From contig CAZLXM010000039.1 of NCBI GenBank assembly GCA_964563105.1, positions 1 through 31,784 of the forward strand: 31,784 nucleotides of DNA, in the 5' to 3' direction. The first letter of the stretch is position 1, and each line of letters starts with the position of its first letter. Made by a program: the position numbers and the translations under genes. This DNA is from CAYVTV01 sp964563105 (lineage in GTDB: Bacteria; Bacteroidota; Bacteroidia; Bacteroidales; GCA-2748055). Shown in pieces: positions 1-8,067 of this stretch. Under the pieces are notes generated by a model. That model saw only the letters and a list, made by a program, of their open reading frames with translations. It was not told where the DNA came from and searched no databases.

Positions 1-1
1 G

Positions 2-709
2 AGTTTTACAAGTAGTATTTCCGGTTTAGAACCCAACACACCATATTATTTAAGGGCATACGCCACCAATAGTTCAGGCACGGGTTACGGCAGTACCATG
101 CTATTTTCCACACTTGAGAAAATAACAGATGCCGATGGCAATGCTTACTCCGCTGTAATTATAGGTAAACAGATGTGGTTTGCAGAAAACCTGAAAACCA
201 CCCGGTACAACGATGGCACAAGCATACGCAACGTAACCGACATTCAGGAATGGATGCAGCTAAGTACCCCCGCCTACTGCTGGTACAATCACGACCCTGC
301 CAATGGCAACATATACGGTGCGCTTTACAACGCGTATGCCGTGAAGACGGGTAAGCTCTGCCCCACTGGCTGGCACGTGGCCACCGATGCTGAGTGGACA
401 GAGCTAACCGACTATTTGGGAGGCAAAAGCAATGCCGGAGGTAAACTGAAAGAAGCCGGCACCGTGCATTGGAATAGCCCAAACACCGGCGCAACCAACG
501 AAACCGGCTTTACAGCCCTTCCGGGTGGCAACCGTGACAATTTTGGAGATTTCTATAATATTGCCAGTTACGGTCACTGGTGGAGTGCTCCAAAGGACGA
601 TAGCAATATTCCCTGGGGCTGGTATATGCTCCACAACAGCAGCAGTGTGGGCAGGGGCGCCCTCGGTTTTACCAATGGCTTTTCTGTCCGTTGCGTGAAG
701 GATAACTAA
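2..709 (+). CDS. FISUMP-domain surface protein, 3' part (5' end outside window)
   Basis: This is the C-terminal part of a secreted or cell-surface protein of the 'Fibrobacter succinogenes major paralogous domain' (FISUMP) type. The frame is open to the left window edge. Residues before the first in-frame ATG (at 98) read like the end of a fibronectin-III-like domain (GLEPNTPYYLRAYATN), so that ATG is internal and the gene is 5'-truncated by the window. The FISUMP part starts at the TDADGNAYSAVIIGKQMWFA segment, continues through GNIYGALYNAYAV and the typical LCPTGWHVATDAEWTEL motif, and ends with the characteristic GFSVRCVKDN. There is no T9SS tail after this domain; the stop follows at once. 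The domain is common in many copies in Bacteroidota and Fibrobacter surface proteins; the binding partner is unknown. Family assignment is firm, function is not. Confidence 0.85.
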   Translation, partial: SFTSSISGLEPNTPYYLRAYATNSSGTGYGSTMLFSTLEKITDADGNAYSAVIIGKQMWFAENLKTTRYNDGTSIRNVTDIQEWMQLSTPAYCWYNHDPANGNIYGALYNAYAVKTGKLCPTGWHVATDAEWTELTDYLGGKSNAGGKLKEAGTVHWNSPNTGATNETGFTALPGGNRDNFGDFYNIASYGHWWSAPKDDSNIPWGWYMLHNSSSVGRGALGFTNGFSVRCVKDN

Positions 710-779
710 ATAAAAGGCTTGTACTATCAACAAAGAATCGTTCACCTCTTAGGCTAATCTGTTATGAAACATGCCTAAA

Positions 780-1241
780 TCAGCAGGATGCCACCAAAAG
801 AGAGAAATACTCACTAACATCCTTAGGTAAAAGATACATTAAAAACAGATTAACTAATTCTGTAGCTTTGGTAGCAATATATACAGAATGGTCGGTGCCG
901 ATTACGGGTGAAGCTCTTACAAGCTGGCCTACGGGATATCTCCACTGAATTTCCCCATTATCCTGACGAAACACAACATAAATGGTTTTATCAGGACCGA
1001 TTGCAGGCGACAACTTGGTCCGCGTCTCGTGGAAATGCCATAGGGTGTCCATAGTAGTCGGAGAAATCGCATAAAGGCCGTTGGCACATATATAAATAGT
1101 TCCGTCTTAGGATATGGCAGGACAGCGTTGACCAACAATTTCCGACTGGTACTGGAAAGGAATTTGTGGGAATTTCCATTTCAATTTACGGAATTTTACG
1201 TTATCAACCCTCTTTTGTAAAATAAACTTAATTCCACAGAC
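780..1241 (-). pseudogene. Decayed PQQ-like/WD-type beta-propeller fragment
   Basis: Read on the minus strand from 1241, one frame gives blades of a PQQ-like beta-propeller: VKFRKLKWKFPQ, CPAIS-stop-DGTIYICANGLYAISP, then LSPAIGPDKTIYVV and ASPVIGTDHSVYIAT. The spacing of the repeated SPAIG/DGTIYV motif is typical for this fold. A TAA stop (plus-strand 1107-1109) sits exactly where a blade would read S-x-DGTIYI, and a further in-frame stop lies at 1242-1244 with no start codon near. Homology fades after the last blade. I read this as the remnant of a larger secreted or periplasmic protein. The visible ATG at 1052 lies inside a blade and is unlikely to start a real protein. Confidence 0.6.
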
Positions 1242-1529
1242 TCATTTTCAATTCAAATAAGCAAAGCACTGAGAATAAATATATTACTAAAGGCTTGGCC
1301 TTGTATAAGATTTCACATGTTTTTATGATTCGAAAAAAACAGTAAATCATACAAAAATAAATTTACAAAAAGTTTCTAAATAAATCACTCCTTTTGCCAG
1401 AATTTACATTGTTCATGAAGAATTTATCAAGTTCGGCGTATCAGCTATCTGTTTGAGAAATTCTCAGCTTTTTTCTAATTTTATACCAGGTGGATATAAC
1501 ATTGTTTCAATCCCCCAACCAAAATAAAC
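1242..1529. other. AT-rich non-coding gap
   Basis: No reading frame with protein-like composition is visible. A 7-base inverted repeat (1324-1330 with 1345-1351) is present but has no T-tract and is probably chance. The ATATAAC at 1495-1501 is partly complementary to the GTTATGT at 1539-1545, at the edge of the junction motif described next. Confidence 0.5.
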
Positions 1530-1561
1530 ACGCGGAACGTTATGTGTAATCGGATGACAGC
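1530..1561 (+). repeat. Junction motif copy A, upstream of acetyltransferase
   Basis: This 32-base stretch begins ACGCGGAACGTTATGTG and ends GACAGC. It resembles a second stretch at 2289-2321: by eye about 23 of 33 aligned positions match with one gap. It lies 93 bases before the start codon of the next gene; the other copy lies 87 bases before its gene. The central ACGTTA core resembles integron attC right ends (cassette starts), but a convincing folded partner site is not visible. Confidence 0.4.
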
Positions 1562-1622
1562 GCAGTTGAGAAAGTCGTGAGAATGCCGAAGTGACAGGAG
1601 AATAATAATTTTAAAAAGAAAT

Positions 1623-2180
1623 ATGAACGAATTAGAATTACAATTACCAACACTACAACATAAAATAGCAGCGGAAAATTTCAAAAGTGAATTTTTGGAA
1701 ATGCACGAACCTGTCATATATGGAAGTGCATTATTTGACCAAATGGAATATGAGCAATGGTTGGCACATAATACGAATAATCGTCAGGAAAACACCGTTA
1801 GTATTGGTTGGGTTACAGCGACTACATTTTTTGCCGTTAGAAAACGAGACTTAAAAATTGTCGGAATGATTGATATTCGGCACAATTTAGAAAATGAGTT
1901 TTTGGCACAATATGGTGGTCATATAGGCTTTTCTGTACGTCCGCGTGAAAGAAAAAAAGGTTATGCGACAGAAATTTTAAAAATGGGAATAGAATACGCC
2001 AAATCGTTAAATATTAAAAAATTAATGATAGCTTGTTTTTCAGATAATATACCCTCTATAAAAACAATAGTAAAATGTGGTGGTGTACTATCCGGGACAA
2101 AAATCTATACAGACGGACCAATTGTAAATATTCCTAAAGCAGAAGACAAACTTGTGAATATTTATTGCCTTGATTTATGA
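1623..2180 (+). CDS. GNAT-family N-acetyltransferase
   Basis: This 185-residue protein has the length and shape of a single-domain GNAT enzyme, which moves an acetyl group from acetyl-CoA to a small molecule or protein amine in the cytoplasm. The acetyl-CoA-binding strand and loop are visible at about residues 100-120 (GHIGFSVRPRERKKGYATEI); RERKKGYA is the pyrophosphate-binding loop of the R/QxxGxG/A type. The preceding strand (residues 78-85, KIVGMIDIRH) and the later ACFSDNIPSIKTIVKCGG helix are also typical. The start is preceded by an A-rich AAAAAGAAAT stretch rather than a strong Shine-Dalgarno. It stands alone between a pseudogene and an unrelated gene, downstream of junction motif A, which suggests an acquired accessory gene. 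The substrate cannot be told from the sequence. Confidence 0.9.
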   Translation: MNELELQLPTLQHKIAAENFKSEFLEMHEPVIYGSALFDQMEYEQWLAHNTNNRQENTVSIGWVTATTFFAVRKRDLKIVGMIDIRHNLENEFLAQYGGHIGFSVRPRERKKGYATEILKMGIEYAKSLNIKKLMIACFSDNIPSIKTIVKCGGVLSGTKIYTDGPIVNIPKAEDKLVNIYCLDL

Positions 2181-2288
2181 ATTTTTCCGCTATTTTTAGT
2201 GAAAGACAGAAATATCAGAACATAACAGCGACAAGCATAAAAAAATGACTGGTACAAAAAGAGTTTTAAGTGAGTTTAGAATAAAAAA

Positions 2289-2321
2289 ACGCGGAGCGCT
2301 TAGATGTATTCTGCTGGCAGC
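2289..2321 (+). repeat. Junction motif copy B, upstream of DUF4332 gene
   Basis: This 33-base stretch begins ACGCGGAGCGCTTAGATG and ends GGCAGC, and resembles copy A at 1530-1561. It lies in the 195-base gap between the acetyltransferase and the DUF4332 gene. A possible inverted partner (ACATAACAGCG) occurs about 75 bases upstream, but the pairing is imperfect. Confidence 0.4.
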
Positions 2322-2375
2322 AAGTATAACAGGGCCACAGAACAAAATGATAATCAATTATAAAAGGATTAGAAA

Positions 2376-3050
2376 ATGGGATATTATATTGATTTACAAA
2401 AAATAACAATTAATGATTATCGGATAAAACTTGAATCTGCATATTTGCCACCAGGCAGGATGATACTTAAAGACAGATTGGATGAGCGATTCGGATATTT
2501 TAAGAGTATTGGGGTTAAAAATGTTAAAGAATTGATTCAATTACTTAAAAAAAAGGACAAATTAGCTGAACTATCAAAAATTGACTGTTTATCGGGTGAT
2601 TATTTGACTATTTTGCTTCGGGAATTGAATAGTATCCGGCCAAAACCAAATAAGATTTCAGATTTTATTGAAATAGCCAAAGATACGATTGATAATTTAG
2701 AGAAAATCGGAATCACTAATACAGAAAAGCTATATTACGAGGTTATTAAAAAAACAGACAGACAGAAACTTGCTGATTCAACCGGAATAAAATATCAAGA
2801 CATATTGGAATTAACCAAACTAGCGGATTTATCAAGAATAAAATGGGTAGCAGCGACTTATGCACAGATACTATACGATTTAGGAGTAGATACAGTAGAA
2901 AAAGTTGCAGAATCTGACCCGGTTGATTTACATGCAAGGATTAACCAAATGATAAAAGAGAATAAAATTTTCAAAGGAGCGATAGGATTAAATGATGTGA
3001 AAATATTAGTAGAAACAGCGAGTGAATTACCTTTAGACATTCAATATTGA
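2376..3050 (+). CDS. DUF4332 helix-hairpin-helix protein
   Basis: This 224-residue soluble protein has three helix-hairpin-helix-like repeats, each carrying a G-I/V-x-N/D-x-E-K/L signature: residues 40-56 (FKSIGVKNVKELIQLL), 108-122 (EKIGITNTEKLYYEV) and 167-180 (YDLGVDTVEKVAES). The C-terminal third, with DPVDLHARINQ and GLNDVKILVETA, matches my memory of DUF4332. HhH folds often bind DNA non-specifically or mediate protein contacts; the biological role of DUF4332 is not settled. It has no signal peptide or membrane segment. A weak AAAAGGA lies before the start. The ferredoxin-nitroreductase gene follows 80 bases downstream on the same strand, so co-transcription is possible. Confidence 0.75.
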   Translation: MGYYIDLQKITINDYRIKLESAYLPPGRMILKDRLDERFGYFKSIGVKNVKELIQLLKKKDKLAELSKIDCLSGDYLTILLRELNSIRPKPNKISDFIEIAKDTIDNLEKIGITNTEKLYYEVIKKTDRQKLADSTGIKYQDILELTKLADLSRIKWVAATYAQILYDLGVDTVEKVAESDPVDLHARINQMIKENKIFKGAIGLNDVKILVETASELPLDIQY

Positions 3051-3130
3051 TTAATGAATAAAGACCTTCCCAATACCATACAAGATAACAAATACATAGT
3101 TCATATAATAAGTCATTGAAAAAGTAAATT

Positions 3131-4048
3131 ATGTCAATTCCAACATCAAGGGTAAAAGAAAGTGGCGAAATAAAAATAGACAAGGATTTATGCACAGGTT
3201 GTGCAAAATGTGTTGAAGTATGCAAAGACTTTAGTCTGACAATTAAAGACCATAAAGCATGTATTAGCGATAATCCTGCCTTTGGATGTATTGGATGCGG
3301 GCATTGCATGGCGATTTGTCCGACAGCTGCAATCCAAATTAATGGAAGAATGATTTCACCAGATGATTTATTTGATTTGCCCGATGTAAATGAAGCAGCT
3401 AATTATGAACAGTTGATTAACTTATTTTTAAGACGAAGAAGTATAAGAGAATTTACTGATAAACCAGTGGAGCCTGAAAAGATTGAAAAAATTTTAAATG
3501 CAGCAAAAACATCTCCAGTGGGATTACCTCCCTCTGATGTAAATGTTTTAATTCTAGACAGCTTAGAAAAAAACAGGCTATTTACCAACGATTTTGGCAG
3601 CTACTTAAACAGCATGAAATGGTTCGTATCCAAATGGTTTTTAACTTTAATGCGACCTTTTTGGGGAAAAGTAAATGCTGAAATGTTTCAGGGATTTATC
3701 AAACCATTGTTCGACGTTTACATTTCGAATCTAAACAAGGGCATTAACTTGATTACTTATGATGCCCCGCTTGTAATTTATTTTTATGGATCACCATACT
3801 GTGAGCCGGCAGATCCGATCATTGCTGCTACAACTGCAATGTACGCCGGAGAATCGCTCGGATTAGGAACTTGTATGCTCGGTGGAATACATCCCGTAAT
3901 TCAAAATGGGATTAAAGCAAAAAAGTTCAGAAAAAAACATGGAATTAAATATAAAAGTAGAGAAGGATTATTCGTAATTTTCGGTTATCCAGGTGTAGAT
4001 TATCAAAAAGGTATCAGAAGAACTTTTGCATCAACAACAATTATGTAA
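3131..4048 (+). CDS. Ferredoxin-nitroreductase fusion (2[4Fe-4S] + FMN nitroreductase)
   Basis: This 305-residue cytoplasmic redox protein joins an N-terminal bacterial-type double [4Fe-4S] ferredoxin domain to a nitroreductase-fold flavin domain. Cluster ligands are visible as CxxCxxCxxxC at Cys21/24/27/31 and again at Cys53/56/59/63, the second followed by the usual Pro (AICPTAAI). The flavin domain starts near residue 97 with the family signature RRRSIREFTDKPVE and continues with AAKTSPVGLPPSDVNVLI and the late LGLGTCMLGG motif. Such fusions probably transfer electrons from a low-potential donor through the clusters to FMN and on to an oxidised substrate; they are typical of anaerobic or facultative bacteria. 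The substrate cannot be assigned. It may be co-transcribed with the upstream DUF4332 gene. Confidence 0.9.
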   Translation: MSIPTSRVKESGEIKIDKDLCTGCAKCVEVCKDFSLTIKDHKACISDNPAFGCIGCGHCMAICPTAAIQINGRMISPDDLFDLPDVNEAANYEQLINLFLRRRSIREFTDKPVEPEKIEKILNAAKTSPVGLPPSDVNVLILDSLEKNRLFTNDFGSYLNSMKWFVSKWFLTLMRPFWGKVNAEMFQGFIKPLFDVYISNLNKGINLITYDAPLVIYFYGSPYCEPADPIIAATTAMYAGESLGLGTCMLGGIHPVIQNGIKAKKFRKKHGIKYKSREGLFVIFGYPGVDYQKGIRRTFASTTIM

Positions 4049-4150
4049 TTAAATACACGAACGCTCAACATCTCATATTGCAAATGGCGAAGGAAGCGAA
4101 TATTTGAAGTAAGGCAGGTTTATGGAATTTGGGAAATTATTGAAAATAAA

Positions 4151-4342
4151 ATGTTTCTCATAAAGATGAAAGACGGAATTTATGATATTGACCTGAATGA
4201 AGTATTTAAGGAAAAAGAACCGGCCAAATTTTTGTTTGCAGATTGGTTGACAGACACGATTTACTTTTTAAAAGGAAAAATTTTAGCGGAAGGATTAAGA
4301 CCAGTTCAGTGCAAGTTGATAGATTTGTACTCCAAAACCTGA
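4151..4342 (+). CDS. Small hypothetical protein (63 aa), doubtful
   Basis: This short frame encodes MFLIKMKDGIYDIDLNEVF and a C-terminal KGKILAEGLRPVQCKLIDLY. The residue mix is protein-like, and the frame stays open upstream past the ATG to about 4082 (including VYGIWEIIEN), so it may be the 3' remnant of a longer gene. There is no clear ribosome-binding site. A likely promoter for the next gene lies inside its last codons, which speaks slightly against it. I do not recognise the family. Confidence 0.3.
   Translation: MFLIKMKDGIYDIDLNEVFKEKEPAKFLFADWLTDTIYFLKGKILAEGLRPVQCKLIDLYSKT
4320..4327 (+). promoter_or_regulatory. Possible Bacteroidota -7 element for TonB receptor
   Basis: TAGATTTG matches the TAnnTTTG -7 consensus of Bacteroidota primary sigma factors. 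It would give a leader of roughly 48 bases before the receptor start at 4382. No good -33 TTTG is visible at the expected distance. Confidence 0.3.
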
Positions 4343-4381
4343 CCAGAAGCAAACTTTAAACAAAATAAGCAGGAACAAACC

Positions 4382-6739
4382 ATGAAATACAAAAAGTTAT
4401 TTTTGATAATATACTTACTTATAAACTGTTTTTTTATAGGTTTTGGACAAAATATTGTCGGAAAAATTGCAGGGGAAGTTAAGGACAAGCAATCACAATC
4501 AGTATTACCCGGGGCAAACATTGTTGTTTATTCGGATAATCTTTCCTTTGGAACAACAACTAACCCTGAAGGTTATTTCTATCTCGACAATATACCGGCA
4601 GGCAGGATATCCATTAATATAAGCTTTATAGGATATAATTCTGAAACACTCCAAAATATCGAATTGACTTCGATAAAAACCTTATTTCTTGAAATAGAAT
4701 TACTTGAGAAGATTGAGAATATTGAAGAAGTAAGTATTTCCGCTTATCAAAAAGATAAAACGATAAACGAATTTGCCACTTTAAGTTCACGGACCTTTAC
4801 AGTTGAGGAATCGAATAAATTTGCAGGTAGTTGGGGAGACCCGGCACGTATGGTTTCGAATTATGCAGGGGTAATTACGGCAGGTGATCAGCGAAATGAT
4901 ATTATAATAAGAGGAAATTCTCCTATTGGGCTGTTATGGCGTTTAGACGGAATAGTTATCCCTAATCCGAATCATTTTGGAACTTATGGGACAACCGGAG
5001 GTCCTATTAGCATTCTGAATAATAACCAACTCTCAAACTCTGATTTCTTCACCGCTGCTTTTCCTGCAGAGTTTGGTAACGCCTTATCCGGCGCTTTCGA
5101 CCTGAAAATGAAAAAAGGGAATAACCAAAATCATGAATTTATGGGCCAAATGGGATTCAATGGTTTTGAACTTCGAGCGGAAGGTCCATTCTCAAAAAAA
5201 CAAAATAGTTCGTATATGATCAATTATCGTTATACTATGATGGATGTAATGAATGCCATAGGATTATTTGAGGTAGGAGGTATTCCGAAATATTCAGACA
5301 TATCGTTTAAGTTCACTGTTCCGACAAAAAAAGCAGGAACATTTTCATTTATTGGGCTTGGAGGATTAAGCAGCATTAAACTCGAAGAAGATAAGGGTTC
5401 GGGCTGGACTTCGGATATGCCTCCGGGAACCCAGGTTTACAACGGCTCAAAAATGGGCGTTCTTGGTTTATCCAATAAATATTTTATTTCAAATAACACA
5501 CGTATCGAAACTTCTCTATCTACAAGTTATTCATGTTCTTTTAATGATGTCGACAGCTTAAGAAACGAAGAGTACTCCCAATATTATTCTGACAATTATA
5601 ATGAAACACGGCTGTTGTTTTCATCAAAGCTTATTTCAAAAATCAATGCTAAGAATACTTTTCAGGCCGGCATAATTGTCGAACATTTTTTCTTCAATTT
5701 TTTCGATGAGACCTATGTTTCAAAATCAGATAAAACTATCAACGATATCGATATTAAAGAAAATTCCAGATTGTATCAGGGATATCTTCAGCTAAAACAT
5801 AGTATTTCAGATGATTTGTTTTTTAATGCTGGTATTCACAGCCAATTGTTTGCTTTAAATAATTCAGGAATAATTGAACCCCGATTGGGAATCAAATATG
5901 CTTTAAACACCAAACAATCACTAAGTTTAGGTTATGGACTTCATGGACAAATCCAACCCAAATTTATCTATTTTGTACAGACAGGCTCTACGATATCTCC
6001 GGATGATTATATACTTACCAACCTTGCTCTGGATTTCACAAAAAGTCATCACTTTGTTGTTGGTTACGATTATAAAATAAATAATAACCTGCGATTAAAA
6101 ATTGAAGCCTATCATCAGTCACTTTATAATATTCCTGTTGAGCTGCGGGAATCATATTATAGTTTAGTTAATTATGGTGCTAATTTTTATAACGACAAGG
6201 TTGATAGCCTTACTAACAGTGGTATTGGCAAAAATAACGGTATAGAGCTTACTTTCGAGAAATTTATGAGTAAAAATTTTTATTTTTTATTGACTACTTC
6301 AATATATGATTCAAAATATCAGGGAAGTGATAAAATATGGCGTAATACAGCTTTTAACGGAAATTATACAGTTAACCTTCTTGCAGGTTATGAATTGCCC
6401 ATAAAAAGCAATGCCTTATCATTTAACATAAAAATAGTTTCAGCCGGAGGAAAAAGATATATTCCCATAAACCTGGAACAATCAATATTAAATGAAGAAA
6501 CTGTTTATAATTATAATGAAGCTTATTCGCTACAATACCCTGACTACTTCCGGGCTGATCTCCGTATTTCATTCCGACAGAATTCGTCGAAAATATCACA
6601 AGAATGGTCGTTCGATGTTCAAAACCTGACAGATCACAGTAATATTTTTTCACAACGATACGATAATGATACCCAATCGATTGTAGATATTTTTCAAATG
6701 AAGTTTTTCCCTATTGGTTCATGGAAAATTTATTTTTAA
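4382..6739 (+). CDS. TonB-dependent outer-membrane receptor
   Basis: This 785-residue outer-membrane transporter would take up a ligand using energy passed by TonB/ExbBD. Residues 1-22 form a signal peptide (KKLFLIIYLLINCFFIGFG, cleavage near GQ). Residues ~27-110 are a carboxypeptidase-regulatory-like beta-sandwich (GEVKDKQSQSVLPGANIVV, SFIGYNSETLQNIEL), the usual N-terminal extension in Bacteroidota. The plug follows at ~125-235 with NDIIIRGNSPIGLLWRLDGI and the AFPAEFGNALSGAFDLKMK end; the rest is a barrel with alternating aromatic residues, ending in the terminal Phe expected for barrel insertion. No SusD-like lipoprotein gene is adjacent, so it is probably not a Sus-type glycan pair. The ligand is unknown. 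A CAGGAAC lies 7 bases before the ATG. Confidence 0.92.
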   Translation: MKYKKLFLIIYLLINCFFIGFGQNIVGKIAGEVKDKQSQSVLPGANIVVYSDNLSFGTTTNPEGYFYLDNIPAGRISINISFIGYNSETLQNIELTSIKTLFLEIELLEKIENIEEVSISAYQKDKTINEFATLSSRTFTVEESNKFAGSWGDPARMVSNYAGVITAGDQRNDIIIRGNSPIGLLWRLDGIVIPNPNHFGTYGTTGGPISILNNNQLSNSDFFTAAFPAEFGNALSGAFDLKMKKGNNQNHEFMGQMGFNGFELRAEGPFSKKQNSSYMINYRYTMMDVMNAIGLFEVGGIPKYSDISFKFTVPTKKAGTFSFIGLGGLSSIKLEEDKGSGWTSDMPPGTQVYNGSKMGVLGLSNKYFISNNTRIETSLSTSYSCSFNDVDSLRNEEYSQYYSDNYNETRLLFSSKLISKINAKNTFQAGIIVEHFFFNFFDETYVSKSDKTINDIDIKENSRLYQGYLQLKHSISDDLFFNAGIHSQLFALNNSGIIEPRLGIKYALNTKQSLSLGYGLHGQIQPKFIYFVQTGSTISPDDYILTNLALDFTKSHHFVVGYDYKINNNLRLKIEAYHQSLYNIPVELRESYYSLVNYGANFYNDKVDSLTNSGIGKNNGIELTFEKFMSKNFYFLLTTSIYDSKYQGSDKIWRNTAFNGNYTVNLLAGYELPIKSNALSFNIKIVSAGGKRYIPINLEQSILNEETVYNYNEAYSLQYPDYFRADLRISFRQNSSKISQEWSFDVQNLTDHSNIFSQRYDNDTQSIVDIFQMKFFPIGSWKIYF

Positions 6740-7140
6740 TACAGAAAACTAACAATATAATTTTTATTGATTAAAGCTATATATTAACATTTTGAATAAG
6801 AAATGGCAGGTAAAGTACTAAACATCAATGTTTCCTGTCTGAATAAACCGCTTAACACTTGTAACTGCCACGTAATCAGCCACTATTCAGACAATTTAAC
6901 ATTAACGCCTTGATCGTAGCGAACGACTTAACAATTAAATGAACTCTTTTTCAATTTATCGATAATTATGTTGTACTTTTTATACCTGCATTAAAAATAG
7001 CATATCCAGGCAATAAAAACACTTTATCAGAAATTTGAAATTCCTTAAATAGTTATTTTTCATATCTCGAAAAAGCCGGACTTATTGGTCAGTAAACGCA
7101 TTGGAATAACTGATATTCGAGAGTTAAGCCAGGTTGATAA
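6740..7140. other. Convergent gap between receptor and ribokinase genes
   Basis: About 400 bases with no coding signal. The two flanking genes converge here. A 9-base perfect inverted repeat (GTCTGAATA at 6837-6845, TATTCAGAC at 6884-6892) has a 38-base loop and no T-tract, so it is not a convincing terminator. Confidence 0.5.
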
Positions 7141-8058
7141 TTAAAATTTATAATTTCTGATTTCCTCCAATAACGGCGCCGATGGCTGTGCTCCCATGCG
7201 TGTTACCGAAATTGCTGCTGCCCGTTGTGCAAAATCAACAGCTTTCATCAGATCCATTCCGGAGGCAATTGCCGCTGCAAGTGTACCATTAAAAACATCA
7301 CCTGCAGCGGTGGTGTCCACTGCACTGACCTTATAACCTTCAGCAAAACCATCAAAACCGGAAGATTTAACATATACTCCCCTGCTTCCCAGAGTTATTA
7401 TTACAGTGGAAGTTCCCTTTGTAAAAATTTCATCTGCCATTTTCGGAACATCCTCTTCAATAAACTTTTCTCTCCCCGTAATCAGTGCAGCTTCGGTTTC
7501 GTTAGGTGTAATAATGCTGACTTTTTTAAGTAACTGCTCTGAGAGCAAGGCACCGGGCGCAGGATTCAAAATAAAAGGGATCCCCTTTTTATGTGATATT
7601 TCAGCGAGGGCCTCCACCGTATTCATAGGGATTTCCAACTGCACCAGCACAATTTTCGCATTATCGAAAGCCTCTTCAAATCTAAAAATATCTTCGGGTA
7701 AAAGCCGGCTGTTGGCCCCGGGTGCAACTGCAATGCTGTTTTCACCGCCTTCAGCAACATTTATGAGGGCAATACCCGAATATGTTCCTGGCTGCACCTT
7801 TATAAAGGAAATGTCAATTCCCTCATTCCGGTAATTTTCAATTGACTGCTTCCCGAATGAATCATCAGAAACTGATGCAATAAAAGTAACTGACCCTCCG
7901 GCCCGTGCTGCTGCAACAGCCTGATTTGCCCCCTTGCCGCCCGGGATTGTCATAAAATCAGTTCCAAGAACGGTTTCACCGGGTGCCGGAATATGCGGAA
8001 CTTTAACCACCATATCGGTATTGGAACTGCCGGCAACTACAATTTTAGGTTTATCCAT
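7141..8058 (-). CDS. rbsK: Ribokinase (PfkB family)
   Basis: This 305-residue cytoplasmic sugar kinase phosphorylates D-ribose at O5 with ATP, feeding the pentose phosphate and nucleotide pathways. The N-terminal PfkB signature is present (GGKGANQAVAAARAGG), as are the substrate-contact region SSNTDMVVKVPHIPAPGET and the C-terminal signature DTTAAGDVFNG, whose Asp254 is the expected catalytic base. NPAPG and TPNETEA, both typical of ribokinase rather than fructokinase, are also seen. Length agrees with the family. It starts 9 bases after the stop of the sugar transporter gene on the same strand, so the two almost surely form one operon. A related PfkB specificity (for example deoxyribose) cannot be excluded. 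Confidence 0.92.
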   Translation of the reverse strand: MDKPKIVVAGSSNTDMVVKVPHIPAPGETVLGTDFMTIPGGKGANQAVAAARAGGSVTFIASVSDDSFGKQSIENYRNEGIDISFIKVQPGTYSGIALINVAEGGENSIAVAPGANSRLLPEDIFRFEEAFDNAKIVLVQLEIPMNTVEALAEISHKKGIPFILNPAPGALLSEQLLKKVSIITPNETEAALITGREKFIEEDVPKMADEIFTKGTSTVIITLGSRGVYVKSSGFDGFAEGYKVSAVDTTAAGDVFNGTLAAAIASGMDLMKAVDFAQRAAAISVTRMGAQPSAPLLEEIRNYKF

Positions 8059-8067
8059 TGATACAAT

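Noticed and set aside
159..745. Minus-strand frames opposite the FISUMP gene
   Set aside because: Composition (Arg/Cys/His-rich) is that of a shadow frame; the plus strand has clear family motifs.
4049..4150. attC-like left end (GCTCAAC) after the nitroreductase gene
   Set aside because: No matching right core (ACGTTA/GTTRRRY) within the usual distance.
6837..6892. 9-base inverted repeat between receptor and ribokinase genes
   Set aside because: 38-base loop, no T-tract and no other support; likely chance in AT-rich DNA.
7225..7834. Plus-strand frames opposite the ribokinase gene
   Set aside because: Antisense shadows of a well supported kinase gene; no recognisable protein.
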